From contig CASFCH010000046.1 in NCBI GenBank assembly GCA_949293315.1, positions 1-64,000 on the forward strand: a DNA stretch of 64,000 nt, in the 5' to 3' direction. The position numbers and the translations under genes were made by a program. The notes under the pieces were generated by a model. It had not been told where the DNA came from. It saw only the letters and a program-made list of their open reading frames with translations, and did not search any database. This DNA is from an uncultured Oscillospiraceae bacterium. Lineage in GTDB: Bacteria; Bacillota; Clostridia; Oscillospirales; Acutalibacteraceae. Positions 1-8,450 of the stretch are shown in pieces (the first letter of the stretch is position 1; every line of letters begins with the position of its first letter).

Positions 1-120
1 CAAAAAGTCACGCTCGGCTCACCTGTTCGGTTGTAAACGCCCTCACGACGGTTCGCTGTCGCTACCAACTTTTTGCGAGTTCGAAAGTTCAACTCCCACC
101 GCCGACATACCGAAAATATC
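1..120. other. Uncharacterised inverted-repeat segment at window edge
   Basis: No gene is supported here. The first eight bases (CAAAAAGT) recur inverted at 68-75 (ACTTTTTG). A second imperfect palindrome follows at about 78-97 (GAGTT ... AACTC). The segment could be the end of an element or structured RNA that begins left of the window. I could not identify it. Confidence 0.3.
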
Positions 121-145
121 TTTTTCATGTGGCTCTCACACCACA

Positions 146-179
146 CCGCAAGCTGTATATCGCTTGCGGCGACTTTTTT
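146..179 (+). terminator. Rho-independent terminator
   Basis: An 8-bp perfect stem, CCGCAAGC (146-153) with GCTTGCGG (162-169), has an 8-base loop and is followed by GAC and a run of six T. It would end a plus-strand transcript entering from left of the window. Confidence 0.7.
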
Positions 180-326
180 AATCCGGGAGATTTTTTGCGC
201 CGGAGCGGAAAAAATAGAGCCATAAACTGCGGCACAGCACTTGCCAAAAGGCATCCGTCGATTTATAATGAATAAATCAGGAATCCGTCGAAACATCTCC
301 CCTACTGGTCAAAGGAGGTATTTGAG

Positions 327-1169
327 TTGATGAATAAAAGGGCAAAAACTTCCGTTGCGGTCATCGCATCAGTCGTTCTGATCGCCGTAATTGTACTCCT
401 TGTGGTGCTCAATTTGAAATTGGGCGAGACCCCCGACCCGCTCGCGGAGGATGTCACCACCACCTCCCCCGTCACGACAGATGCGGCAACTACGGATCAG
501 CCGCCGACCCAGGTTGCCACGGAGGCGCCGGCCACGGAAGAATCTGAGGAGGACGAGACCCACTCCGCGGCAGACAACTACGGCAACCCCAACGTGGAGA
601 CGATCACGATCAATGAGGAACAGTGGTACCTGACACTCGTCAACCGGAACCGCAAGCTGCCGGAGGATTTTGAGGCAAAGACCTCTTATCTGGTGAGCGG
701 ATACGAAGCCGAGCTTGATTCCCGGTGTGCGGACCAATATATCGCCATGTACAACGCCGCGCTTGAAGACGGATGTAAATTGGTTCCCCTATCCGGCTAC
801 CGGCGGATCTCAACGCAGAAGCGCAACTATGAGAACAAAATTGATCTGTACCTGAATCAGGGGTACTCCTATCTGGACGCCGCCCAAAAGGCTGCGACGA
901 TCATCCTGCCGCCCGGGACGAGCGAGCACAACCTCGGTCTGGCCATGGATATCTGCTCCCTGGAGGAGTCCTTTGCGAACACCAAGGAATTCGCCTGGCT
1001 GATGGAGCACGCGCAGGACTACGGCTTTATCCTCCGCTATCCGGCGGACAAGCAGGATATCACACAGATCACCTATGAGCCGTGGCACTGGCGTTACGTC
1101 GGTGTGGATGCTGCCAAGGCCATGAAGGCCAGCGGGCAGTGTCTGGAGGAATACCTGGGGTACGCGTGA
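327..1169 (+). CDS. Membrane-anchored D,D-carboxypeptidase, VanY/M15B family
   Basis: This is probably a zinc D-alanyl-D-alanine (or L,D) peptidase trimming peptidoglycan stem peptides outside the membrane. Residues 10-30 form one hydrophobic segment, an uncleaved anchor. A Thr/Pro/Glu-rich linker (about 35-85) leads to the VanY catalytic domain (about 120-265). Visible motifs are SGYR (156-159), SEHNLGLAMD with candidate zinc ligands H201 and D208, and EPWHWRYV with E251 and H254. AAAGGAGG (311-318) sits 8 bases before the TTG at 327 and 11 before an ATG at 330, so either may be the start. It stands alone. No vanS/vanR or other resistance genes are nearby, so a housekeeping wall role is more likely than glycopeptide resistance. 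Confidence 0.9.
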   Translation: MMNKRAKTSVAVIASVVLIAVIVLLVVLNLKLGETPDPLAEDVTTTSPVTTDAATTDQPPTQVATEAPATEESEEDETHSAADNYGNPNVETITINEEQWYLTLVNRNRKLPEDFEAKTSYLVSGYEAELDSRCADQYIAMYNAALEDGCKLVPLSGYRRISTQKRNYENKIDLYLNQGYSYLDAAQKAATIILPPGTSEHNLGLAMDICSLEESFANTKEFAWLMEHAQDYGFILRYPADKQDITQITYEPWHWRYVGVDAAKAMKASGQCLEEYLGYA

Positions 1170-1196
1170 TCGATTCCAGCCATACGAAAGCATCAG

Positions 1197-1232
1197 AACG
1201 CCCGCACGGTTGATCGCCGTACGGGCGTTTTC
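1197..1232. terminator. Bidirectional terminator between vanY-like gene and glyS
   Basis: AACGCCCG...CGGGCGTT form a long stem with an inner ACGG/CCGT extension, and T-rich sequence follows on the plus strand. The convergent genes on either side can share it. Confidence 0.75.
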
Positions 1233-1252
1233 AATAGCTATTCAAGTTCCGA

Positions 1253-2635
1253 TTAAAAATCCATCTTCTCTTCCAGATAGGCGACCAGATCGTCGATCTT
1301 CACGCGCTCCTGCTGCATGGTGTCACGGTCCCGAATGGTGACGGCGCCATCCTCCAGCGAATCGAAGTCAAACGTGACGCAGTACGGCGTTCCGATCTCG
1401 TCCTGGCGGCGGTAGCGCTTCCCGATGGAACCGGCATCGTCGTAGTCCACCATGAAGTGCTTTGCCAGCTTGGCGTAGACCTCCTGTGCCTGTTCGCTCA
1501 GCTTTTTGGAGAGCGGGAGCACAGCCGCTTTGAACGGCGCGAGCGCCGGATGCAGGTGCAGTACTACGCGGGTGTCGTTTTTCTCCGCATCCACGACCTC
1601 TTCGTCGTAGGCGTCCACAAGGAACGCGAGGGCGACGCGATCCGCGCCGAGGGAGGGCTCGATCACGTAGGGCAGATACTTCTCGTTCCGCTCCTGATCG
1701 AAGTACTCCATACTCTTGCCGGAGGTCTCCTGATGGCGGGTCAGGTCAAAGTTCGTACGGCTCGCAACGCCCCACAGCTCGCCCCAGCCGAACGGGAAGA
1801 GGTACTCAAAGTCCGTGGTGGCATTCGAGTAGTGGGAGAGCTCCTCTTTCTCGTGGTCGCGCAGGCGGAGGTTGCCGTCCTTCATGCCGAGGGCAAGCAA
1901 CCACTTGTGGCAGAAGTCCTTCCAATAGGCAAACCAGTCGAGCTCCGTGCCGGGCTTGCAGAAGAATTCCAGCTCCATCTGCTCAAACTCACGGGTGCGG
2001 AAGGTAAAGTTGCCGGGTGTGATCTCATTGCGGAAGGACTTGCCGATCTGGCAGACGCCGAAGGGCAGCTTTTTGCGCGTGGTGCGCTGGATGTTCAGGA
2101 AGTTGACAAAGATCCCCTGCGCCGTCTCCGGGCGGAGGTAGAGCTCATTTTTGGCATCCTCGGTCACGCCCTGGAAGGTCTTGAACATCAGGTTGAACTG
2201 GCGGATATCCGTGAAATCGTGGCCGCCGCAGTCCGGACAGGCAATGTTGTGATCCTTGATGTACTGGCTCATCTGCTCAAAAGACCAGCCCGCCGGGTTG
2301 ACGCCCGTATCCTCGATGAGCTTATCGGCGCGGTGGCGCGTTTTACAGCTCTTGCAGTCCATCAGCGGATCGGAGAAGCCGCCCACATGGCCCGAGGCCA
2401 CCCACACCTGCGGGTTCATCAGGATCGCGGAGTCCAGCCCCACATTGTAGGGGTTCTCCTGCACGAATTTGCGCCACCAGGCGCGCTTAACGTTATTCTT
2501 GAACTCCACGCCGAGCGGGCCGTAATCCCACGTATTGGAGAGCCCGCCGTAGATCTCGCTGCCCGGATAGACAAAGCCGCGGTTCTTGCACAGCGAGACG
2601 ACCTGCTCCATGGTTTTTTCTTCATTCTTGAGCAT
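1253..2635 (-). CDS. glyS: Glycyl-tRNA synthetase, single-chain class II type
   Basis: It charges tRNA-Gly with glycine in the cytoplasm. The 460-residue length fits the homodimeric (alpha2) GlyRS rather than the GlyQ/GlyS pair. Class II features include the N-terminal [12 protein letters not shown] segment, a motif 2 region around [21 protein letters not shown], and the C-terminal anticodon-binding domain (last about 100 residues). A CxxC...CxxC zinc-type insertion is visible (CKSCKT; CPDCGG). The start is placed at ATG 2635 (MLKNEEK), preceded by AAAGGTGG. The longer open frame to 2752 runs through the promoter and is not expected to be translated. No T-box is visible in the short leader. 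Confidence 0.96.
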   Translation of the reverse strand: MLKNEEKTMEQVVSLCKNRGFVYPGSEIYGGLSNTWDYGPLGVEFKNNVKRAWWRKFVQENPYNVGLDSAILMNPQVWVASGHVGGFSDPLMDCKSCKTRHRADKLIEDTGVNPAGWSFEQMSQYIKDHNIACPDCGGHDFTDIRQFNLMFKTFQGVTEDAKNELYLRPETAQGIFVNFLNIQRTTRKKLPFGVCQIGKSFRNEITPGNFTFRTREFEQMELEFFCKPGTELDWFAYWKDFCHKWLLALGMKDGNLRLRDHEKEELSHYSNATTDFEYLFPFGWGELWGVASRTNFDLTRHQETSGKSMEYFDQERNEKYLPYVIEPSLGADRVALAFLVDAYDEEVVDAEKNDTRVVLHLHPALAPFKAAVLPLSKKLSEQAQEVYAKLAKHFMVDYDDAGSIGKRYRRQDEIGTPYCVTFDFDSLEDGAVTIRDRDTMQQERVKIDDLVAYLEEKMDF

Positions 2636-2675
2636 TCCTCTTCCACCTTTCAAGCGGTTGTAAACATATGCTATT

Positions 2676-2704
2676 ATTGTAATCAAACGGCCGCGAAAAG
2701 TCAA
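2676..2704 (-). promoter_or_regulatory. Sigma-A promoter of glyS
   Basis: On the minus strand TTGACT (2699-2704) and TACAAT (2676-2681) are separated by exactly 17 bases, about 40 bases before the glyS start. Confidence 0.75.
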
Positions 2705-2870
2705 GGAAGCAGCCCGCCTGCCACGGAATTCCGCTTCCCATCGCGTGATCATTGTGGTACAATAGAGAAAACCGAAATATTAAAATCGGTTTGTATCACT
2801 GTTTACACTCTGACCGGTGCAAACATGATAAAATAGAGATACTGATTTCAGTAAAAAGGGTGTGTATATC

Positions 2871-4532
2871 ATGAGAAGTGATCGGATCACAAAGGGCGTC
2901 AACGCGGCGCCGCAGCGCTCCCTGCTCCATGCACTGGGGCTGTCGGAGGAAGAGATCGGCCACAAGCCGCTGATCGGCGTTGTCAGCTCCGCAAACGAGA
3001 TTGTGCCCGGACATATGAATATTGACAAGGTCGTAGAGGCTGTTAAGATGGGCGTCGCGATGGCGGGCGGCGTGCCGATCGTGTTCCCGGCCATCGCCGT
3101 GTGCGACGGCATCGCTATGGGTCACGAGGGCATGAAGTACTCCCTTGTCACGCGCGAGTTGATCTGTGACTCCACGGAGGCCATGGCCACCGCGCACCCG
3201 TTTGACGGCCTGGTCATGGTGCCCAACTGCGACAAGAACGTCCCCGGCCTGCTGATGGCCGCGGCACGCATCAATATCCCCACCATCTTTGTCAGCGGCG
3301 GCCCGATGCTCGCCGGCCATATGCACGGCAAAAAGATCGGCTTCTCCTCCATCTCGGAGGCCGTGGGTGAGTTCCGCTCCGGTAAGATCACGGCGGACGA
3401 TCTGGTGGAATATGAGAACAAGACCTGCCCGACCTGCGGCTCCTGCTCCGGCATGTTCACCGCCAACAGCATGAACTGCCTGACGGAAGTGCTCGGCATG
3501 GGCCTGCCCGGCAACGGCACCATTCCGGCGGTATACTCCGACCGCCTGCGCTTGGCCAAGCGCGCCGGTATGCGGATCGTAGAACTGGTAAAGGAAGATC
3601 TCAAGCCGCGCGACATTATGAAGGAGGAGAGCTTCCTCAACGCCCTGACGATCGACATGGCGCTCGGATGCAGCACCAACAGCATGCTTCACCTGCCTGC
3701 GATCGCACACGAGTGCGGGATCACGCTGGACCTGGATCTGGCCAACAGCATCTCCGAAAAGACGCCGAACCTGTGTCATCTGGCTCCGGCGGGCGACCAC
3801 TACATCGAGGACTTGAATGAGGCGGGCGGCATCCCGGCCGTCATGCATGAGATCGACAAGCTCGGCCTGCTGCACACCGACCTGATGACCGTCACAGGCA
3901 AGACGATTGCGGAAAACATCAAGGGCCATGAAATTTTGGATACGGACGTCATTCGCCCGGTCACCGATCCGTACAGCAAGACGGGCGGCATCGCGGTACT
4001 CAAGGGCAACCTGGCGCCGGACGGCTGCGTCGTCAAGCGTTCGGCTGTGGCGCCGGAGATGATGGCGCACACGGGAAAAGCCCGCGTGTTTGACTGTGAG
4101 GAGGACGCGCTCAGCGCCATCTATGACGGTAAGATCAATGCCGGCGAGGTCGTCATCATCCGCTATGAGGGCCCGAAGGGCGGCCCCGGCATGCGCGAGA
4201 TGCTCAACCCCACCTCCGCCATCATGGGCTGCGGTTTGGGCAACAGTGTCGCCCTGATCACGGACGGCCGCTTCTCCGGTGCGACCCGCGGCGCAGCTAT
4301 CGGCCACGTCTCCCCCGAGGCGGCTGTGGGCGGCAACATCGCCCTGATCGAGGAGGGTGATATGGTCGAGATCGACATCCCCGCCAATAAGATCAACGTG
4401 CTCGTCAGCGATGAGGAGCTGGCAAAGCGCCGTTCGGCTTGGAAGCCGCGCCAGCCGCGCATCACAACCGGATACCTCGCCCGCTATGCCAAGCAGGTGA
4501 CCTCCGGCAGCACGGGCGCGATTCTGGAATAA
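2871..4532 (+). CDS. ilvD: Dihydroxy-acid dehydratase
   Basis: It dehydrates 2,3-dihydroxy-isovalerate and 2,3-dihydroxy-3-methylvalerate to the 2-keto acids that precede valine and isoleucine. It spans the full family length (553 residues). Fe-S cluster cysteines are visible in NCDKNVPG and in [18 protein letters not shown]. The start is ATG 2871 (MRSDRITKG), the usual family N-terminus, with AAGGG ten bases upstream; an in-frame GTG at 2862 is less likely. It is monocistronic with a terminator directly after it. No other ilv/leu gene is near, so the branched-chain pathway genes are scattered. An extended -10 (TGATAAAAT, 2826-2834) may drive it. Confidence 0.97.
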   Translation: MRSDRITKGVNAAPQRSLLHALGLSEEEIGHKPLIGVVSSANEIVPGHMNIDKVVEAVKMGVAMAGGVPIVFPAIAVCDGIAMGHEGMKYSLVTRELICDSTEAMATAHPFDGLVMVPNCDKNVPGLLMAAARINIPTIFVSGGPMLAGHMHGKKIGFSSISEAVGEFRSGKITADDLVEYENKTCPTCGSCSGMFTANSMNCLTEVLGMGLPGNGTIPAVYSDRLRLAKRAGMRIVELVKEDLKPRDIMKEESFLNALTIDMALGCSTNSMLHLPAIAHECGITLDLDLANSISEKTPNLCHLAPAGDHYIEDLNEAGGIPAVMHEIDKLGLLHTDLMTVTGKTIAENIKGHEILDTDVIRPVTDPYSKTGGIAVLKGNLAPDGCVVKRSAVAPEMMAHTGKARVFDCEEDALSAIYDGKINAGEVVIIRYEGPKGGPGMREMLNPTSAIMGCGLGNSVALITDGRFSGATRGAAIGHVSPEAAVGGNIALIEEGDMVEIDIPANKINVLVSDEELAKRRSAWKPRQPRITTGYLARYAKQVTSGSTGAILE

Positions 4533-4553
4533 AACACCTTTCAAAAAAGCTCC

Positions 4554-4583
4554 AAAGGCTGCGGCAATCCGCCGCAGCCTTTT
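4554..4583 (+). terminator. Rho-independent terminator of ilvD
   Basis: AAAGGCTGCGGC and GCCGCAGCCTTTT form a 12-bp stem with a short loop and end in a T-run. Confidence 0.9.
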
Positions 4584-4658
4584 ATATATTTGGTCTGGAA
4601 GCTGCTGTGCTGATATGGTACAATAAGGACAGAATTGACAACTGGGAGGCACTTGGAT

Positions 4659-5273
4659 ATGGACAAAAAATGGCTGGAGTGGGCCATCGAATTGCAGAGC
4701 CTTGCACAGGCGGGCTTGACCTATGGCAAGGATGTTTACGACAGAGAGCGCTATGAACGGATCCGCAATATCTCCGCCGAAATGATGTCATACCAGACCG
4801 ATATTCCGCTGGAAAAGGTCAAAGATCTTTTTTGCAGCGAGACGGGCTATCAAACGCCCAAGCTGGATACGCGGGCCGCCATTTTCGATCAGGAGAAAAT
4901 CCTTCTTGTACGCGAAAATAACGGAAAATGGTCCCTGCCCGGCGGCTGGGTGGATGTGAATGTATCCGTCAAAGAGAATACATTAAAAGAGGTCAAAGAG
5001 GAAGCGGGGCTGGACGTTACCGCCGATAGAATTATCGCGGTGCAGGACAGGGCGAAGCACAATCTGCCCCTATATGCATATGGGGTATGCAAAATATTCG
5101 TCCTCTGCTCCGCCATTGGCGGACAGTTTGAATCCAATATTGAAACGACGGAGTCCCGCTATTTTTCCGAAGATGATTTACCGCCACTCGCAACCGAGAA
5201 AAATACGGAGGAACAAGTGAAGATGTGTTTTGAAGCATATCGTGATCCCAACTGGGTGACATTATTTGATTAA
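4659..5273 (+). CDS. NUDIX hydrolase with helical N-terminal domain
   Basis: It probably hydrolyses a nucleoside diphosphate derivative such as ADP-ribose. A helical N-terminal domain (about 1-60) precedes the NUDIX fold (about 68-200), the architecture of clostridial and bacillar NUDIX_N proteins. The NUDIX box starts at PGGWVDVN (94-101) and ends KEVKEEAGL (110-118), so the metal-binding E-x-x-E-E core is kept. The upstream conserved Glu of G-x5-E is Val102 here and the usual Arg is Lys110. The start at ATG 4659 has GGGAGG nine bases upstream; an extended -10 TGGTACAAT lies at 4616-4624. It appears monocistronic. The substrate cannot be fixed from sequence. Confidence 0.85.
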   Translation: MDKKWLEWAIELQSLAQAGLTYGKDVYDRERYERIRNISAEMMSYQTDIPLEKVKDLFCSETGYQTPKLDTRAAIFDQEKILLVRENNGKWSLPGGWVDVNVSVKENTLKEVKEEAGLDVTADRIIAVQDRAKHNLPLYAYGVCKIFVLCSAIGGQFESNIETTESRYFSEDDLPPLATEKNTEEQVKMCFEAYRDPNWVTLFD

Positions 5274-5533
5274 AGAAAGCCATATCAAAATAATCGTATT
5301 GCCATGAATCATCGCTCCCCGGATGTATGGCCACGGGGTTATGATGTGATCTGTTCCGAAATTGGTGCGAAAACGGCAGGTCCACCTTGAAGATCCTGAT
5401 CCCGTTAAAAACTAAATCAAACAAGAACAGAACTACCGTTCCAAAAGAGGAGCAGTGGTTCTTTTCTGTGGCCAGGGCTTTCCCTCCTGTAGAAGGGAAT
5501 TGCCCTGATCGGGGAAATGTCCGCCCCGCACCC

Positions 5534-5559
5534 GTAGGGAACGCTGCCCTCAGCGTTCC
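5534..5559 (+). repeat. REP-like palindrome, subtype A, copy 1
   Basis: GTAG head, then arms GGAACGCTG and CAGCGTTCC around the loop CCCT. Perfect match to the subtype A consensus. Confidence 0.9.
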
Positions 5560-5725
5560 GCTGCACAGACAGACTGTCCACGGAATGACCCTGAAAAAGA
5601 TAAAATTGAAAATGTGCTCAAATCCAAACCTTTCCTCTTACACAAGGGATACCGACACACGCATGTGTGACCGGAGGGCTCGGTTGACAGTCGGGAGCCT
5701 TCTGCTTCCCGTCGGCCCCGCTTTC

Positions 5726-5751
5726 GGAACGCCGGGGGCGGCGTTCCCTAC
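5726..5751 (-). repeat. REP-like palindrome, subtype B, copy 2
   Basis: On the minus strand: GTAG, arms GGAACGCCG and CGGCGTTCC, loop CCCC. Inverted relative to copies 1 and 3. Confidence 0.9.
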
Positions 5752-5843
5752 GAGGATTGTGCGGATTCCGGGCGGTATGCGATGCAAAACATCTCAAAAG
5801 AATCTGCCGGCTTTCCGCGGATTTCTTCTTTGCACCCTCTTCC

Positions 5844-5869
5844 GTAGGGAACGCTGCCCTCAGCGTTCC
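5844..5869 (+). repeat. REP-like palindrome, subtype A, copy 3
   Basis: Identical to copy 1 over 26 bases. The following sequence (about 5870-5925) recurs after copy 5 and, inverted, before copy 10. Confidence 0.9.
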
Positions 5870-6041
5870 GCTGCACAGATTGACGGTTCGCAAAAGCCTT
5901 GGAAGAAAATAAAACGGAAAATCCGCACAACCACATAGCCTCCCTGTGTACGGGGGCTTCCCCTGTTAGGAGAAATATCCGCGGAGCGGACAAAAGGGCG
6001 CCGCCAAAAAACTGATGTGGGGATGGCATCAGCACAGCGGA

Positions 6042-6052
6042 TGTGATACAAT
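6042..6052 (+). promoter_or_regulatory. Extended -10 element of orphan kinase gene
   Basis: TGATACAAT (TG at 6044-6045, TACAAT at 6047-6052) matches the TGnTACAAT form seen before other genes here. The -35 (TGGCAT, 6024-6029) is weak. It overlaps an in-frame GTG at 6043, which argues against that codon being the start. Confidence 0.5.
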
Positions 6053-6093
6053 ATACCCTGAACGACACGGTATATCGGAGTGTGAAAAGCAGG

Positions 6094-7401
6094 ATGGAAC
6101 TCTATAACGCTTTAGACATCATTGCAACCATAACGGAATCGTTTGCGCTGTATGTAATGATCGGTTGCTTTTGCAAGCAGCCGCGCTTTCATCCGGCCGT
6201 GAGCCGGCTGCTGCCGGCGGTGAGCTACGGAATCCTCGTCCTGCTCCTGACCCATCTGACGGACTTGGGCGGCATCAAACTCTTTATCATTTATCCGTTT
6301 GCGATCGTTATGGCAAAAATCTGCTATCGATCACCGCTGCGCTATTGTCTGGTCACCGTGGAACTATCCTATATTCTCGGTTCTACTCTCTCGGAAGCCG
6401 TGGGCATATCGCTGATGAGCTGGATCTATCACGGAGATACTACGACCCAGGTGGGTGGAGAAGTGCTTCTCAAATGGCAGATCTATGTGGTTGTTCTCCT
6501 ACTGCGCTGCGTATTTCTGGCGATCGCATATGGGCTGCTGCGGAACTTCCAATATCAGATCCAAACCAAGGACGCCGCAATTTTGACCGTCAGCTTTCTG
6601 CTGCTTCTCGCCTTTAACTTTGCCAGCACGTATAATTTCCTGAATTTGAACATAGAGAACACGCTGCTTCTGGACCTGATCACTGCGGTGCTCTGCGTAT
6701 TCTTTATGGTGCTGTTTCTCTACTCCAAAAATGTCTCCTATCTCCGCGAGCAGGAGCAGCGGGATAAGATGCGAATTGCACAACTTCAGCAGCAGTACGC
6801 CTATTATCAGGATAAGATCAAAGACGAGGAACGCATACGCTCTATTTATCACGATATGAAAAATCACCTGCTGGTGCTGGAGAGCAAGCAGAACACCGAG
6901 GAGACCCGCCAAATGGCGCAGGAGCTGCGCACCCAGATCGCGGACTACGAAGACTACGTCCACACCGGCAACGAATTCCTGGATATCATCCTCAAGGACA
7001 AGTCCGAAAAGGCGCGGGAAAAGCACATTGATTTTTCCGCCGTTGTGGATTTTGAGGGCGTCAATTTTATCGAACCGCTGGACATCAGCACGCTGTTCGG
7101 CAATGGGATCGACAACGCGATCGAGGCCTGTGAAAAGCTGCGGGAGGAGGACCGCATCATTCTGGTAAAGGCGGGCAAGGTGCAGAACTTTGTCTCCATC
7201 CTGATCGAAAATAACTGTACGGTGGAAGCGCTGCCAAAGGGAAGGCGAACTACCAAAGCAGACAGCCTTCTGCACGGCTTCGGACTCTCCAACATGCAAA
7301 AGGCCGCCGAAAAGTACGGCGGCACCTGCACCACAAAACGGGCGGATGAGAAGTTTATTTTGAAAATTTTGCTGCCCATACCAAATGTAGAGGAACGGTG
7401 A
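6094..7401 (+). CDS. Orphan Agr-type sensor histidine kinase (GHKL family)
   Basis: This is a membrane kinase of the AgrC/HPK10 type. About six hydrophobic segments fill residues 1-210. A coiled-coil-like linker (REQEQRDK..., AQLQQQYAYYQDK) leads to the phosphoacceptor segment YHDMKNHLLVLE with His253, and then to a GHKL ATPase domain (N-box GNGIDNAIEAC, G-box HGFGLSNM). The ATG at 6094 is preferred over GTG 6043 because MELYNALDII aligns with the start of the paralogue at 48491-49810 (MWLYQTLDIL) and because the -10 element overlaps the upstream GTG. No response regulator, AgrB or AgrD is adjacent. The kinase half is nearly identical in DNA to the paralogue while the sensor half is diverged. 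The last codons run into a repeat remnant. Confidence 0.88.
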   Translation: MELYNALDIIATITESFALYVMIGCFCKQPRFHPAVSRLLPAVSYGILVLLLTHLTDLGGIKLFIIYPFAIVMAKICYRSPLRYCLVTVELSYILGSTLSEAVGISLMSWIYHGDTTTQVGGEVLLKWQIYVVVLLLRCVFLAIAYGLLRNFQYQIQTKDAAILTVSFLLLLAFNFASTYNFLNLNIENTLLLDLITAVLCVFFMVLFLYSKNVSYLREQEQRDKMRIAQLQQQYAYYQDKIKDEERIRSIYHDMKNHLLVLESKQNTEETRQMAQELRTQIADYEDYVHTGNEFLDIILKDKSEKAREKHIDFSAVVDFEGVNFIEPLDISTLFGNGIDNAIEACEKLREEDRIILVKAGKVQNFVSILIENNCTVEALPKGRRTTKADSLLHGFGLSNMQKAAEKYGGTCTTKRADEKFILKILLPIPNVEER

Positions 7402-7410
7402 GTTCCCTAC
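7392..7410 (-). repeat. Truncated REP-like palindrome overlapping kinase stop codon
   Basis: GGAAC, five other bases, GTTCC and CTAC read as a repeat copy that lost the inner part of both arms. The kinase stop codon TGA (7399-7401) lies in its loop. Confidence 0.6.
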
Positions 7411-7426
7411 GGCGCGGGCCGGATTC

Positions 7427-7459
7427 AAACGTCCCACCTTTCACGGGTGAGGCGTTTTT
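7427..7459 (+). terminator. Terminator of orphan kinase
   Basis: A 12-bp stem (7427-7438 with 7446-7457, one mismatch and one wobble pair) ends in a run of five T. Confidence 0.7.
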
Positions 7460-7511
7460 GTCAACTTGTACACGGCAACGTTTTCTCTATTTTTGAGAGC
7501 CCTTTACAAGC

Positions 7512-7537
7512 GGAACGCCGGGGGCGGCGTTCCCTAC
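7512..7537 (-). repeat. REP-like palindrome, subtype B, copy 4
   Basis: Perfect subtype B: arms GGAACGCCG/CGGCGTTCC, CTAC at the right edge, so the GTAG head is on the minus strand. Confidence 0.9.
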
Positions 7538-7632
7538 GAAGGAATGCACAGATCCCGGACGGCATGTGTTCAAATTCAGATTTTGCGCAGGGGAATTTTT
7601 GAGGCGCATACTTCCTTTTTTGTACCATCCCC

Positions 7633-7658
7633 GTAGGGAACGCTGCCCTCAGCGTTCC
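7633..7658 (+). repeat. REP-like palindrome, subtype A, copy 5
   Basis: Perfect subtype A, followed by the same flanking sequence as copy 3 (TGCACAGATT...). Confidence 0.9.
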
Positions 7659-7813
7659 ACTGCACAGATTAATGGTTCGCAAAAGCCTTGGAAGAAAATA
7701 AAACGGAAAATCCGCACCAATCCAAGGCCCTCTCCTTTAGGGCAATAAACCGAGGAAGAGAATCCTTCGGGCTGACAACCGGTAACTTTCGGCTTTCCCT
7801 TGCCTCCTCTTTC

Positions 7814-7839
7814 GGAACGCCGGGGGCGGCGTTCCCTAC
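7814..7839 (-). repeat. REP-like palindrome, subtype B, copy 6
   Basis: Perfect subtype B. The 93 bases after it are nearly identical to those after copy 2. Confidence 0.9.
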
Positions 7840-7932
7840 GAGGGATTGTGCCGATTCCGGGCGGCGTACGATGCAAAACATCTCAAAAGAATCTGCCGGC
7901 TTTCCGCGGATTTCTTCTTTGCACCCTCTTCC

Positions 7933-7958
7933 GTAGGGAACGCTGCCCTCAGCGTTCC
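7933..7958 (+). repeat. REP-like palindrome, subtype A, copy 7
   Basis: Perfect subtype A. It is followed by a small hairpin CCGGC-GTA-GCCGG that also follows the degenerate copy 8 at 41473. Confidence 0.9.
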
Positions 7959-8041
7959 GTCCGGCGTAGCCGGATCCGAATGTCCCGCATAGCATCATTG
8001 ACATGATTTCTCAATCTACCACCAGAGTCCGGGATGACAGT

Positions 8042-8070
8042 AAAAGGACCGCCCGCAGGCGGTCCTTTTT
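8042..8070 (-). terminator. Terminator of the S10-spc-alpha operon
   Basis: AAAAGGACCGCC and GGCGGTCCTTTTT form a 12-bp stem with loop CGCA. Read on the minus strand it follows rplQ and ends in T-rich sequence. Confidence 0.88.
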
Positions 8071-8086
8071 AATGATTAGATTGGGA

Positions 8087-8428
8087 TCAGACCAGCTCAA
8101 TGATGCACATCTCCGCTGCGTCGCCGCGGCGGGGGCCGGTCCGGATGATCCGGCAGTAGCCGCCCTTGCGGTCTGCGTACTTGGGCGCAATGGTGTCAAA
8201 CAGCTTTTTGCAGACATCCTCTTTCGTGATATAGGCAAGCGCCTGGCGCTTTGCATGAAGCGTGTCGTTCTTGGCGAGCGTGATCATCTTCTCAGCCGCC
8301 GAACGGACTTCCTTCGCACGCGTGACGGTCGTCTCGATCTTGCCGTTCTCGAGCAGGAACGTCACCATCGCCCTCAGCATCGCCTTGCGGTGGTCGGTGG
8401 TTCTGCCGAGCTTTCTGGTTGCGGGCAT
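8087..8428 (-). CDS. rplQ: 50S ribosomal protein L17
   Basis: Large-subunit protein lying near the peptide exit tunnel. The 113 residues match the bacterial length. The N-terminus [16 protein letters not shown] is the family signature. It is the last gene of the operon, 22 bases after rpoA, with AAGGAGTG before the ATG, and the operon terminator lies just beyond it. Confidence 0.97.
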   Translation of the reverse strand: MPATRKLGRTTDHRKAMLRAMVTFLLENGKIETTVTRAKEVRSAAEKMITLAKNDTLHAKRQALAYITKEDVCKKLFDTIAPKYADRKGGYCRIIRTGPRRGDAAEMCIIELV

Positions 8429-8450
8429 TTATATTCACTCCTTTACCGTC

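Larger units (their letters stand above)
5274..6093. other. Intergenic region with repeat array upstream of orphan kinase
   Basis: No convincing gene lies here. Open frames in this stretch translate the repeats themselves. It holds three palindromic repeat copies (5534, 5726, 5844) separated by 192 and 118 bases, and ends with the kinase promoter. The sequence between copies 2 and 3 recurs at 7840-7932 and, inverted and more diverged, at 47918-48010. Confidence 0.7.
7402..8086. other. Intergenic repeat array between orphan kinase and rplQ
   Basis: No gene is supported. It contains a terminator, four alternating repeat copies (7512, 7633, 7814, 7933; spacings 121, 181 and 119) and the terminator of the ribosomal operon. 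Confidence 0.75.

Noticed and set aside
327-1169. VanY-like gene as part of a glycopeptide-resistance cluster
   Set aside because: No vanH/A/X or vanR/S genes are nearby; the housekeeping M15B carboxypeptidase is more likely.
2636-2870. T-box riboswitch before glyS or ilvD
   Set aside because: The space is too short and no T-box sequence or specifier hairpin was seen; both leaders look plain.
2796-4652. A 618-codon open frame on the minus strand opposite ilvD
   Set aside because: Shadow of ilvD: Ala/Arg/Asp/His-rich translation, no SD, and it crosses the ilvD terminator.
5387-5938. A 183-codon open frame upstream of the orphan kinase
   Set aside because: It translates through three palindromic repeats (VGNAALSVP is the repeat itself), lacks an SD and has no homology I recognise.
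6043-6093. GTG at 6043 as the start of the orphan kinase
   Set aside because: It overlaps the extended -10 element, and the paralogue aligns from ATG 6094.
5534-8086. Repeat arrays as insertion-sequence ends of one transposon carrying the orphan kinase
   Set aside because: No transposase or target-site duplication lies with the arrays, and copies alternate in orientation as BIMEs do, instead of forming one pair of terminal repeats.
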